A DNA stretch of 64,000 bases from Chrysemys picta bellii (GCF_011386835.1 NC_088792.1:110890421-110954420), one strand, 5' to 3'. Positions 11,540-22,265 are shown, numbered from the stretch's first letter. Made by a program: numbers and translations. Notes: generated from the sequence alone by a model not told the origin.

Positions 11540-12428
11540 GTCTTAACCATTCAATAGCTGAGGGAAGGTTATTATGCAGGTCCATGAGAGAAGCAGGCTG
11601 ATGGATAAAACCTTCAAGTAAGCGGCCTACATTTTCTAATTGGCCACATCAGCAATGTAGGGATTCATGAAGGCCCCATGTATAGTCATTAGCTCATATG
11701 ATCACTTCCACATCTTTACCCAACGATGATGTGTAAGGTCAAAACCAGGGGGATGGACTGTTGGATCTGTCATGAGATAGGCATTGGCTGTATCTGACGC
11801 TTATTCTTGCCACCTAGTATGACACCTGGAGAGGATATTGAGGTTCCTTAGGGTAATGTCCAAACAGGGTGCCTTGAGCTGAGACAATGGCTTGGTGGGT
11901 TAAACAGGGGCAAGTGGGGCATGTCTTACACATTAAGGAGCAGATTCTGCATGGTGACTTGTTGCCTGATGTCCAGAGGGGCAGTGTTGGTCAGGACCAG
12001 CAGCCAGGCCACATTGGTTGGTCTCATAGTACCTGTCATTATATGTATGGTTTCATTCAGCTGAGTATCTACAGCTGTGTGAAAAAAGCTGAGCCACACC
12101 GGCAGACAGTGTTCTGTGACACAACAGCACAAGGCAAACCCAGAATTTCTTAGTGTCTTCACATTGAGTCCCCAGGAAGACCAGCTAATGTGCTGATTAT
12201 GCTGAAAATAAAGACAACAAACAATATGGTCTTGGTAAGGTGTTCCTTGAAAGTCCTGGTAAGGTCCAGTGTAACACCTAGGTATACAGGCTTTGGGTCG
12301 TGGTCCAGTCTGTATCCATTCAGGAAGAGGTTGAGTTGTTTGTTGGCCTTTGTGTAGTACAGGTAGTAGTAGCTGGAAACTGTCTTTTTGATGCTTAGTT
12401 TAAGGCTCTGTGTGACAAGGCCACTCAC
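11540..12428 (-). pseudogene. Degraded LINE ORF2 C-terminus (jockey/I-like RT thumb region)
   Basis: The minus strand encodes, in two overlapping frames, the region after the RT catalytic core. The frame at 12,159-12,428 has LNGYRLDHDPKPVYLGVTLD followed by FKEHLTKT. The frame at 11,926-12,162 has VTEHCLPVW, AVDTQLNETIHIMTG and APLDIRQQV. This order (YLGVTLD, then a Y/HCxPVW block, then a D-T-x-L-N-x-T-x-x-I-x-TG block) is characteristic of many jockey/I-superfamily LINE polymerases. Below 11,926 a stop-riddled extension keeps LRHL-type residues near 11,550. There is no catalytic YxDD, because the copy is 5' truncated. Exact clade not determined. Confidence 0.7.
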
Positions 12429-12440
12429 CTCTTGTGAGCA

Positions 12441-13086
12441 CCTTCCATCAGATATGTACTCGCCTGCTCTTTGGTGTGAATCAATATGAGCTTTCAGTGA
12501 GCCATATTTTCTTCCTGAATGTAATAGCTAGTGTGGTGGCATGGCATAGCTCTACACAATTCAATAGCACCACCGGGGGGCGGGGGGAAGGGGTATGAGA
12601 GGTTGCTCCTATCTTCCCAGCTTCCCTCTCAGCTGGGCCCGCAGGAAGTCCCTCTCCTTGCGCCCACTCTCCCTTCAGTTTTCTGTGGTGATTATGCATG
12701 TTGATAACTGAAACAGTTGTTGACACTTTACACATGCATTTCCTTCAGGGTTGCATGTTGCCAATCAATAAAAAAATGTAGAGTGCCAAATTAATATGAT
12801 TTTTTTTTATATCAGAGACAAGTACAATCTCTTTAAGATGTAATTGTTACATTATTTATGTGATTCAACCTATGATGTTCCTGACTAACAAAATGTGTGA
12901 TCTGTTTATAATAAAACTTCAGTACAAATAAATTTTAAAATAAGAGACTACTCCCCTAGCAGACATTATTGATCTATAGTTGGTATTCACTTCCTATTTA
13001 CAGTGATTTATTTCATGTTTTGCTGCCCATTCATTTAAAATGAGAACGACTACAGGTTCTATTCAGTGAAAATCAGAATTGTGCCA
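12441..13086. other. No gene seen
   Basis: Intergenic-type sequence with a G/C-rich patch near 12,570-12,600 and AT-rich sequence after 12,750. Confidence 0.5.
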
Positions 13087-13175
13087 TGTAAGAGTGTGGA
13101 CTCACCCCTGTGGCGCCTCCTGCTGGTCGTCTTCTGAATTAGCTCATTTCCAGACTTGAGTCTCTCCACCATTTA
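13087..13175 (-). mobile_element. 3' end of a second Gypsy-like LTR (fragment)
   Basis: The plus strand begins tgtaagagtgtggactcacc and parallels 13,682 onward (tgtaagcatgcggactcacc) for about 85 bp at roughly 75-80% identity. On the minus strand this is the terminal part of an LTR ending in ...TTACA. Only the end of this LTR remains, so the element lost most of its interior and the start of this LTR in one deletion. Confidence 0.65.
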
Positions 13176-13681
13176 TCCCTGGTGTAGCTCTTCCTTCAGG
13201 GCTCGTCTGGGCCCTGTGAGTTCCATGGGGGCACTCCCTCTTCATGTGCCCTGGTTCCCCACAGACCCAACAGGTTTGGAGCCCCCCTGTTGGCTACATG
13301 GGTGGCACTCTAGTCTGTCCACGGTCTGTCTCTGGCATAGCCCATCCTTCAGGGCTCACCTGGGTCCTGCGAGTTCCGTGGGGGCACTCCTTTTTCAAGT
13401 GCCCTGGTCCCCCACAGGCCCAACAGTTCCTTGGCCTTGGCACCAGCCTCCTGCCCCAGGTGCCTGGGCCCCAATGAGGTCCTTGTGCCCTCCCGCACAG
13501 CAGCTGAAGCAGCCCCGCTTGCTGCTCAGCAAGACGGGCCACACAGGGTCTCCAATAGTAGTCTCTCATCATTTTCTCCACCATCTGTTCCTCAACTTCC
13601 CAATTCAGGCAACTGTCCCACAGTCCTTGCCCTGCCCCTTGTGTCAGGGGCGGACCGCTTCTGCCCACATTCTCCACCACT
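13176..13681 (-). pseudogene. Gypsy-like gag remnant with two tandem CCHC zinc knuckles
   Basis: On the minus strand, two knuckles of the form C-x2-C-x4-H-x4-C lie 153 nt apart in the same frame: 13,384-13,425 (starts CWACGGPGH) and 13,231-13,272 (starts CWVCGEPGH). They sit in a tandem duplication of about 153 bp. A TAG (13,294-13,296) separates them. Upstream is LNWEVEEQMVEKMMRDYYW, a helix-like gag segment. Directly inside the LTR, after AG, a TGGTGGAGAATGTGGGC stretch (minus strand, ending near 13,663) has the position and TGG start of a tRNA primer-binding site. Protease, RT and integrase are absent. Confidence 0.7.
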
Positions 13682-14373
13682 TGTAAGCATGCGGACTCAC
13701 CCTTGCGGCACCTCCTGCTGGTCGTCTCAGGAATTAACTCGTTTCCAGCCTTGGAGCACCCTCTGCAGGCCGGTGCCCCGCTGCTGCTTGGCCCCCGAGT
13801 CCCTCCTGGACCCGGTGCCCCTGTTGTCTGGGGTGCTGCCCCCTGGCAATATCCCCTCACAGCTCTGGGTCTCCCCTTCCCAGGGGAACCCCCCACCCAC
13901 TATCCCCACTTCGCCTCAGTGTTAGGCTACTGCTCAGTCTCTATCTAGCCCCCATTCACTGAGGCAGACTGCAATATAAGCCACTCATCACAGGCAAAGG
14001 GGTTTGAACCTTCTGCCTACCCATGGGCTGCCTCCTGCAACCCAAGTGCCCCTTTGGCCTTACCCTAGACCTCCAGCTTGGGGGTTTCCTAGGCCGGAGC
14101 TCCCCGGCTTCCTTGGCCTTTCCCCAGCCCTGCTCTACTCTACTCTAGGCACTTGGTTAAGCTCCCTGCAGCCAAGCCCTTCTCTCCCTGAATACAGAGA
14201 GAGATTCTTAAGCTCCTGGCTCCCAGCCTTTTTATACAGGCCAGCTGTGGCCTGATTGGGGTGTGGCCCAGCTGCGGCAACTTCCCCAATCAGCCCAGCT
14301 TTTAGAGCTGCAGCCCTCTCCAGGACTGCTTTCAAGCCCTTCTAGGCAGGAGTGGGGTAATCACCCCTCTACA
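13682..14373 (-). mobile_element. Gypsy-like LTR (692 bp)
   Basis: On the minus strand it runs from TGTAGAGGGG to GCATGCTTACA, so it has TG...CA ends with a short inverted repeat (TGTA/TACA). It is followed by a primer-site-like sequence and gag remnant, so it is the upstream LTR. The sequence beyond 14,373 (gagcg) does not match that left of 13,087, so no target duplication is preserved. Confidence 0.65.
14229..14236 (-). promoter_or_regulatory. Putative LTR TATA box
   Basis: Minus strand TATAAAAA inside the LTR, followed by ggctgggagccaggagctta and a tctctctctg stretch where transcription would start. Position within the LTR fits a U3 core promoter. Inferred from motif only. Confidence 0.5.
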
Positions 14374-15651
14374 GAGCGTGCTCAGTGTCCTCAGGCTGCC
14401 CTACTGGCTGGAGCTCTCCCTTCTACTCCTCTCCACCTGCCTTGCTGGCTGGAGCTCCTTCTCCCTTCCTTCCCTGGGTGGCTGCTGCTGGCTAGAGTTC
14501 CCTCCCTGGACGACTACTGCTGCGTCACTGCTACTGAGCGAGGGGTGGGGGGGCCTTGCCGGCCAGCCCCCCATCCCCGCCATCTCTGGAGGGAGAAGCC
14601 AAGACTCCACCTTCACCATCACCACTACCACTTGTGGGGGTCCTTCCTGCCTGGCTGCCAGGGTTGCCGGAGCTGCTGCTGCTGCTGCCGCCGCTGCTGC
14701 GTGTGTCCTGGGGAGCTGCTGGAGCCTGGAGGTGGAGGACGAGGACTACGTAGACCATTGGCTGCTGAGGGAGCACACAAGACTCTGGAGACCACTGTGG
14801 ATGGGGCCATTCAGGACTGAATAATTTTCGAACTGTGCTCTAGTGGTGGGGGTCTAGACTGTGTCTGTGGGGACACAGGGGGTGTGGCGTGGAGCCTGCC
14901 ACCTGGTCCATCTGTGCCCCCCCCAAGCCCCCACCACCACTGTTGCCCCCTCCACCACCCCCACAGCCCATTTACCATCTGCCTCCGCTCCTGCCTCTGG
15001 GACTCTGCTGCTCTCCTGGCCTGCCACACCCTATTGACATCGTTCGGGCCTGCAGCGGTGGGCAGCCGCACATTGACTTTCCGCGAGCGCTCATGGGCGC
15101 ACCTACCCCCCTGGACTGACCCCTTCCCCTTCGCAACAGACCTCCCAGCTTTGCCCCTTGCTGCCTACCCCATTTGCCCTCTGTAGCCTTTTGCCCCTCC
15201 CCAGCTTCAGTTTGTTTGCTTGCCCCGTCCTTTTCCCTCTGCAGTTTAGTTCGGTTGTCCCACCCCAGCCCTGCGGTTAGCCCCTTGGCTCCTCTGCCCC
15301 ATTCCCAGCCTAGTTGCTCCCCTTCCTTTGCGCTCCCCCCTTGCCCTGATTGACCCCTCCCCTTGTGTGCCCATGCCCCCTTCCGTGCGCTTGTGCCCCT
15401 CATCACATTTTGGTTAATCACTGCACCCCCTGATGTTAGTGTGACCTTCCCTCCCCTAGTGCAACTAGAAGAGCCACTGTCGGTGACTGTCCCCCCTCGC
15501 CCCCAAGCCCTTGATATCCCCCCCATCTCCTCCCGTTTCGGTGCCCTCCTCCCCTGTCTGCAGCCTAGCGGGGAGGAGTGGTTGACCTGCTTTCCCTTCA
15601 GCCGCCCCCCCCTTTTTCTCCAGTGTGTTTTCCCCTCCCTCCCTGCTTGTT
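14374..15651 (+). promoter_or_regulatory. Presumed 5' leader of the Tx1-type LINE
   Basis: C/T-rich, with blocks of cccctcccc and ccccaccac and a (GCT)n-like trinucleotide run at about 14,669-14,702. No convincing frame; the many overlapping frames on both strands are due to low stop frequency in GC-rich DNA. LINE leaders hold the internal promoter, but I cannot point to one. Part of 14,374-14,800 could belong to another repeat. Confidence 0.45.
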
Positions 15652-18394
15652 ATGGAGGGGAAGACGGCGGGCGAGCCCCCCCCGAGTAGGCCCCGCCGCC
15701 CCTCCCCCACCTGCTCCCTTGGCCTCTTCCTCAACCTCCGCTGCCGAACCACCTGCCACCGCCCCCGCTGCGGTATCGGCAGCGGCGGGTGATGGGGTGA
15801 CCTCCGCTGCTGCCACGTCCCTCGCTCCCTCCGATTCTGGGGGAGCCGCCCCAGCCGGCAGGAAAGGCCAGGGCAAGAAAAAGGGAAAGGGCCCTGCTAG
15901 GAAGACTGGGCCCTCCATGGCAGGGGCTGCCCCCACTGCCACGGCCCCGCCACCGGCCGCGGCGTCCTTTCAAGCTGCTCCCTCCACCAGCTCTGCGGGT
16001 GCCCCTCCCCCAGCCCCCAGGGCATATGCCCAGGTGGCGGCGACCCCTCCGCCTGCCGCTACGTCATCTCGCCCATCCACCGCCTCTGCTTCCATCTATA
16101 GCGGCCTGGGCCCCTTCCCCACCTTGACTAGGAGGCATCGCATCCGTTGCCTCTAGGTGCCCGCCTCGCCACACGTGGAGACCTACGTGCGGGCGTTGGC
16201 GAGGGTGGTGGGGCCCACGGCCATCGTGGCAGCCTCCAAAATGTATAGCAAGGTTGTCTTCTTTCTTGCCTCGGAGGCCACCACCCAAGAGGCGGTGGAG
16301 AAGGGCCTGGTGATGGGGGGCGTGTTCGTCCCACTGGAGCCGCTAGAGGACCTGGGTGTCCGTGTGGTCCTCACCTCCGTTCCTCCTTTCCTCGCCAATG
16401 TCGCCTTGCTGCCCGCCCTTTCTACCCTGGGGAAACCTATTACCATCATTAGCCCTCTCTCACTGGGCTGCAAAGACCCCGCCCTCCGTCACGTCCTCTC
16501 GTTCCGCCGGCACGTGCAGCTCCAACTGCCGCCGGCGACACCCCTCGAGCGCCTCTCCGGCACGTCTTTCCTGGTCCCCTATCAGGGGGCCCATTACCGG
16601 CTGCACTATTCCACGGGGGAGGCCCGGTGCTACCTCTGCTGGGCGATAGGGCACGTCCGGAGGGACTGCCCCTTGGCCCGGCACGGAGGAGCGTCCGGGA
16701 CCCCCGAGCCCCGGCAGGGCACCAGCCCCACCATTTCTGGCACCCCTGGTTGCCCGGTACCCGGAGTCGCCCCTCCTCCTTCTCGGACCACCACTGCTCC
16801 CGCTCGGACCCACGGGGTACCTCCCCCACCATTCCCAGATGAGCGGGAGAGCCCCGCCTCTGCTACGTGCACTGTGGCAGGGCCCGTAGAGGAGGGTGCG
16901 GTGGGGGTGTTGCCGGGCATGGGAGAGGGCCCTCCCCAGGGGGAATCTGCCCCCCCTCCTGCTGCCCCATTGTTACCTCCTCAGGTCCTCGAGTCATCAT
17001 CTCTGCCCCCCGACCCAATCCCTGTCGCCCAGCCCGCAGACCATGCCATGGAGGGCTGGACCCTAGCACAGGGTAAGCGGGGCAAGCGGAAGGCTCGAGC
17101 TCCGCTCCTGCCATCTGGTGTGGAGGCCCCCCGAAAAACCAGGAAGGGGGGCACCGCTGCCGAGCCTTCCGCCTTGCCCGCGGGTACATTACATCAACCG
17201 TTGCCAGCTGGGGAAGGTGTGGCAGCACCGGAGGATCCCACCATCGGTCCTCCGCGGTCCCTCCTTGCGGAGGCCCCCGTTGAAGCCCCTCCTGCCCCCT
17301 TGCCACCTGTACCTCCTGTGATGCCCAAGGAAAGTGTCGCCTCGGGTGCTAGCGGAGAAGACCCCGGGGTGGTGGGAGGTGAGCTCCCTTCTATCTATGA
17401 GATCGAGGCCCTGAGTCTCACCGCGGTCACCCAGGGGGAGGACGACCCTCTGCCAGCGGGCCTCGATCTGGCTGACCTCACCCCAGCCCCCCCTTCTTCG
17501 TCTTCTGTTCCCCTACCTGCTGCTCCTGCTCCTACCTCAGAGGAACCCCTGGACTCTTTGACCTGCCCGGCTGCAGGTACCACCCCGCTGACAGCCGCCT
17601 AGCCTGTTGAGGCGACGGCCGGTGCCTTGCGGCCGGGACCCGAGTTACCAGGGGTATCCCTCGTTGGTATGGGGCAACCGAGTTCCTGCCCGGGTGGGGG
17701 CCCCGTTGACGATTGTTCACCTCCTGTTGCCGTGACTGTTCCATCTGCCATAGAGCCTGAGCCCGGCATCACTGGGGACCCCCTCCCTAACCCTCAGACC
17801 TCTGAGCCCGACCAAGAGGAGCTACCGTCCAGCAGTCCAGCTCCTGGGGCCCAGGATCCCACCTCTGTCCCTCTTCCCGACCCTACTCCTGCCCCTGACC
17901 CTGCCCTTACTCCTGACCCGCTTCCTATCCCCTCCACCTCCCATGCTGTTATTGCCGCCTCTGGGGATGTCTCCTTCTCTTTCCCAGAGGATGACCCCCA
18001 GGGAGCGGCCTTTGTGTTCCCCAGTCCCGACCCACTAGGGGCTGCTATCTTCCCTCCGCCGCCGCCCCCCATTGAGCCGGGGTCTGAGGCGGACCGTGTG
18101 GCGCCGGTCCATCAGGTGCCACGTCGAGGGTCCGCCCCTTGCCTGCCCGTCTCGGTGGGCCATGGGGCCGTGCCAGGGGCCCCAACGGGGGATGATCAGA
18201 AGCCAGTGACCCCACCCCCCCATATGCTGCGAGAAGAGCTGCGGGAGTTTTTAGAAGATGTGCGTGGCTCCCGCAATAAGGTGCCGCTCGCTCTCCAGCG
18301 ATGGGGGGATTTCCACCAGATCCTCCGGGCTGCGAGGGCCCTCATGGGGGAGGGTAAAAGGACCGGGAAGCAGGGTGCTGCGGCTTACCAATAG
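15652..18394 (+). pseudogene. Tx1-type LINE ORF1 (gag-like, CCHC knuckle), broken
   Basis: ORF1 would encode the nucleic-acid-binding partner of the reverse transcriptase. A likely start is the ATG at 15,652 (MEGKTAGEPPP), which must shift frame, probably in the C8 run near 15,675-15,685, to join the long frame. From there one frame stays open to 18,394 except for two TAG codons, at 16,154-16,156 and 17,600-17,602. Order of parts: an Ala/Pro-rich N-terminus with a basic stretch GRKGQGKKKGKG; a folded region with TYVRALARVVGPTAIVAASK, GVFVPLEPL and VPPFLANVALL; a knuckle of form C-x2-C-x4-H-x4-C at 16,628-16,669 (starts CYLCWAIGH); then a long Pro-rich tail. The folded region and knuckle match my knowledge of Tx1 ORF1. 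Confidence 0.75.
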
Positions 18395-18507
18395 GTCTGC
18401 AGCTTCCGTGACTCCTTGCTCACCTTCGGGGTGGGTCATGGTTTGCTGCGCAGCCCAATGGGGGCCGTGAGCGTCCCTGCCAGCGAGGATCCCCTCCAGC
18501 CCTCCTC

Positions 18508-21500
18508 ATGCCACCTATCACCTTTGCTACATTGAACACCCGGGGCTGTAGGGTGGGTCTCCGCAGGTGCCAGGTGCTCTCCTTCCTTCAGGAGGGGGGT
18601 ACTCTGTGGTTTTCCTGCAGGAGACCCACACGGATCCGGCCGCCGAAGACAGCTGGCGGCTGGAGTGGGGGGACTGGGTCTATTTTAGCCATCTCACAGT
18701 TTGTACGGCTGGAGTGGCTACCCTGTTCTCCCCCGACCTACAGCCCAAGGTGCTGGGGGTTGCCGAGGCTGTGCCAGGCCGCCTGCTGCATCTCCGGGTC
18801 CACATGGAGGGGCTTGTGGTCAATCTTGTCAATGTCTATGCCCCGACATCGGGCCCAGAGCGGCTGCCTTTTTATCAGCAGGTGTCCGCCTTCCTCGGCT
18901 CCTTGGATCCTCGTGAGTGCCTGGTCCTGGGCGGGGACTTCAACACTACCCTTGAGAAGCGGGACCGCTCGGGGACCGAGCAGTGCCCAGCTGCCGCGGA
19001 CGTCCTCTGGGAGATTGTGGAACATCACTCCCTGGTGGACGTCTGGCGCGACCACCACCCAGACGATGTCTCCACGTTCACCTATGTCCGGGTGGAAGCC
19101 CATTGGTCGTGCCACTCCCGGTTGGACCGCATTTACTTGTCACGCTTCCATCTTTCACGGGCCCACTCCTCTGACGTGCGGCCGGCCCCCATTTCAGATC
19201 ACCATCTAGTCACCGTGACGGCCTCTCTCTGTGTGGAGAGGCCAGGGCCGGCCTATTGGCACTTTAACAATAGCTTGCTGGAGGATGTGGGCTTTGTGGC
19301 GTCCTTCCGGGAGTTCTGGCTGGTCTGGCGAGGGCAGCGGCGTGCCTTTCCCTCGGCGTGACGATGGTGGGACCTAGGAAAGGTGCGCGCCCGGCTCTTC
19401 TGCCGCGACTGCACCCGGGGCACCAGCCGTCGGAGGGATGCGGCGATAGAGCAGTTGGAACGGTAGGTCTTAGAGCTAGAGAGGCGTCTGGCCGCCAGCC
19501 CTGAGGATCCATCCCTTTGCGGAGCATGCCAGGAGAAGCGGGAGGAGCGCCGGGCCCTTGACGATCATCGGACCCGGGGTGTTTTTGTTCGATCCCGCAT
19601 TCGCCTCCTTCGGGAGATGGATCGCAGCTCCCGCTTCTTCTACGCCCTGGAGAAAAGGAGGGGGGCCAAGAGGCACGTCACCTGCCTCCTCGCGGAGGAT
19701 TGCACCCCCATCACGGATCCGGTGGAGATGTACGAGAGGGCCAGGGCCTTCTACGCACACCTTTTCTCCCCGGATCCGACCGACCCTACCGCTTGCAGAG
19801 TGCTCTGGGATGGACTCCCGACGGTCAGCACGGGTGACCGGGACCGGCTAGAGTCGCCTCTCTCTCTGGCTGAGTTCTCGAAGCCCTCCGCCTCATGCCC
19901 ACCCGGGCATGGATGGGCTGACCGTGGAGTTCTACCGCGTGTTCTGGGACATCCTCGGCCCGGACCTAGTCACCGTCTGGGCCGAGGCCTTGCGGAGCGG
20001 GGTCCTCCTTCTTTCGTGCAGGCGAGCCGTGCTCGCCTTATTGCCGAAGGGGGACCTCCACGACTTATGGAATTGGCGTCCCGTCTCGCTCCTCAGCACG
20101 GACTACAAAATCGTAGCCAAGGCCATCTCGCTGAGGCTGGGGTCCGTGCTGGAGGACGTGATCCACCCAGACCAGACCTACACCGTCCCGGGCCGTAACA
20201 TATTTGATAACCTCTACCTGGTCCGGGATCTTTTGGAACTTGGGTGTAGGGATGGTCTGTTGTTCGCCCTTCTGTCCCTGGATCAGGAGAAGACGTTCGA
20301 CAGGGTGGACCACGGGGTATCTCCTGGGCACTCTGCAAGCGTTAGGCTTCGGACCCCAGTTTGTGGGTTTTCTCCAGGTGCTGTACGCCTCTGCAGAGTG
20401 TCTGGTCAGGCTCAACTGGACCCTGACCGAGCCGGTCAGCTTCGGGCGGGGAGTGCGGCAGGGGTGCCCCCTCTCGGGCCAGCTGTACCCTCTGGCGATC
20501 GAGCCCTTCCTCTGTCTCCTCTGCAGGAGGTTGATGGGGTTGGTGCTTCAGGAGCCGGAGCTGCGGCTGGTCCTGTCGGCGTACGCCAACGATGTGCTCC
20601 TCGTGGTCCAGGACCCGGGCGACTTGGCGCGGGTGGAGGCTTGCCAGACCGTGTACTCGGCGGCCTCCTCCACCCAGGCCAACTGGGTCAAGAGCTCTGG
20701 CCTGGTGGTAGGGGCCGGGTGGCAGGTGAGCTCCCTCCCACCCGCACTTCAGGCCATCCGGTGGAGCGCGGGTCTGCTGCTCTATCTCGGCGTTTACCTT
20801 TCTGCCACGCATCCATCTCCGCCGGAGAACTGGCACGGTTTACAGGGCAGGGTGACGGAGCAGCTCCAGAAATGGACAGGACTAGGGAGGGCACTGGTAC
20901 TCAATCCACTAGTCCTGTCCATGCTCTGGTACCGGCTCACCCTGGTCCCAGCCCCGGGCTTCCTGGCCGACCTATGGAGGGCAATTCTGGATTTCTTTTG
21001 GCCAGGACTGCACTGGGTCTCTGCAGGAGTCCTCCACCTGCCCCTGGAGGAGGGAGGGCAGGGCCTGAAGTGCCTACGCACTCAGGTCCATGTCTTTTGC
21101 CTCCAGGCCCTGCAGAGGCTCCTTTATGGTGCGGGTAGTCCGGCGTGGAGAGTACTGGCACACGCCTTCCTGCGCCGCTTCCAAGGGCTCCGATACGACC
21201 GGCAGCTCCTTTATCTCAATCCGAGAGGTCTTCCGCGAGACATCTCTGGGCTGTCGGTCTTCTATCAGGACCTCCTCCGGACCTTGAAACTGTTCTCAGT
21301 GACCAGGTCCATGGCGGCCACTGAGGGGGGCAGAGCTCCTCGTGGAGCCCCTGCTACACAACCCCCAGCTCAGTGTGCAGCTGGCCAAGTCCCCCTCGGT
21401 GCACCAGAGGTTGGTCCTGGCAGAAGTCACCAGAGTTGGAGACTTCCTGGTCAACTTCCTCTTGTGCCTGGCTAAAACGGCCATCTATAAAACCAGGGAG

Positions 21501-21690
21501 AGGAGGTTGGCCGATGGAGACTCCTGTGACTGTGGGGCCTGTTTCTGATCCTCTGTCCATTCACATATCCAGGCAGAGTTCCTCTGGGTGGTGTCCACTG
21601 GATCCCTTGACACCTTTGAGGAGCAGTGGGCGCTGTCTGGGGTTCTCTGCTTGGTGTCCCCGTCGGGTTCCCTTCTTTTGACCCTCTGAC
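18508..21690 (+). pseudogene. Tx1-type LINE ORF2 (endonuclease + reverse transcriptase), broken
   Basis: Begins MPPITFATLNTRG 113 bp after ORF1. Endonuclease signature residues are present: Asn in ATLNTRG (18,535), Glu in FLQETHT (18,621), GGDFNTT (Asp at 18,936), DRIYLS and ISDHH (19,197). The domain is cut by a frameshift in the G run near 18,593-18,600. TGA at 19,359-19,361 and TAG near 19,464 follow in the same frame. The RT resumes at GMDGLTVEFYR after a shift at about 19,875-19,905, then SLDQEKTFD (20,278). Another shift near 20,310-20,320 leads to GRGVRQGCPLSGQ and the catalytic box, here YAND (20,582-20,593) instead of YADD. A further shift in a G run near 21,328 leads to a C-terminal SCDCGACF block. 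Not functional. Confidence 0.85.
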
Positions 21691-21800
21691 CGCACACCTA
21701 TCCCTGTTATTTCATTAGTTGTTCCCCGAAATCAGTTGATTTCCAGGTCCTGTAGATCCTCCCCTTAGGCTGGGGGGGGGGTCCTTCAGCAGTGGACGGG

Positions 21801-22019
21801 CTTCCACCTGGAACCCCATAGGTACATGCCGTTTGGGCACTGAAGTTGTGTGGCTGCCACACAGACTAAGTATGAACCATTAAAAACATATTTTTCCACA
21901 TGACACATGCCAATATGTTGTACTGGCTTTGGGAAATATCATCCCAAATAAAGGCAATCCTATCTTGACCTGCTTTGTGCCCATCATTGAAAATGGCTAG
22001 ATTTAATAATGCACTAATG
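21801..22019. other. Junction of the GC-rich LINE with AT-rich flank
   Basis: Composition changes sharply near 21,850. A run of nine to ten Gs at about 21,771-21,780 lies just before. The true 3' end of the LINE is somewhere in 21,700-21,860. Confidence 0.4.
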
Positions 22020-22265
22020 AGAATAACGAGAGAACAACTTACCACTGATCTACAATATGTCTTTGGGAAAGTTACTTCATCGCTTTGTGCCTGTTTACCT
22101 TTCCATCCTTTCTCTGACTTGTCTATTTAGATTGTAAGCTTTTGGGGCCAAAGAATGTCAATTACTACTTTTCTGTATACCCAAATAACTCAATAGGGCT
22201 GCCGTCTCATTTGGGATCCATAGGCACTTCCATATAAATAGCTATAACAACAACAATATTTATAT
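22020..22265 (+). mobile_element. MIR-like SINE
   Basis: Contains tttgggaaagttacttcatc, ctttgtgcctgttt, agattgtaagctttt and ggggcc in MIR order, ending in an ATA/ACAACAATA-rich tail after taggcacttcc. This is the sense orientation of the CORE-SINE/L2-L3 tail architecture. Old and diverged. Confidence 0.6.

Larger units (their letters stand above)
14374..21800 (+). mobile_element. Tx1-clade LINE, near full length, inactive
   Basis: A GC-rich block with the layout of a Tx1-type non-LTR retrotransposon: C/T-rich leader, ORF1 with a gag-like CCHC knuckle, ORF2 with an apurinic-type endonuclease followed by RT, and a short 3' tail. RT motifs such as GMDGLTVEFYR (start), LSTDYKIVAKAISLRL, HPDQTYTVPGR, SAECLVRLNW and HWVSAGVLHLPLEEGGQG are those of the Tx1/Keno group rather than CR1, L2 or RTE. 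Both ORFs are broken. The 5' limit is placed where the Gypsy LTR ends and the 3' limit where composition drops to AT-rich; I saw no target duplication at either edge. Confidence 0.8.

Noticed and set aside
14972..18223. Many long minus-strand and alternate frames across the Tx1-type LINE
   Set aside because: They are shadows of the coding frames in GC-rich DNA with few stops; they are rich in Gly, Arg and Pro and have no domains.
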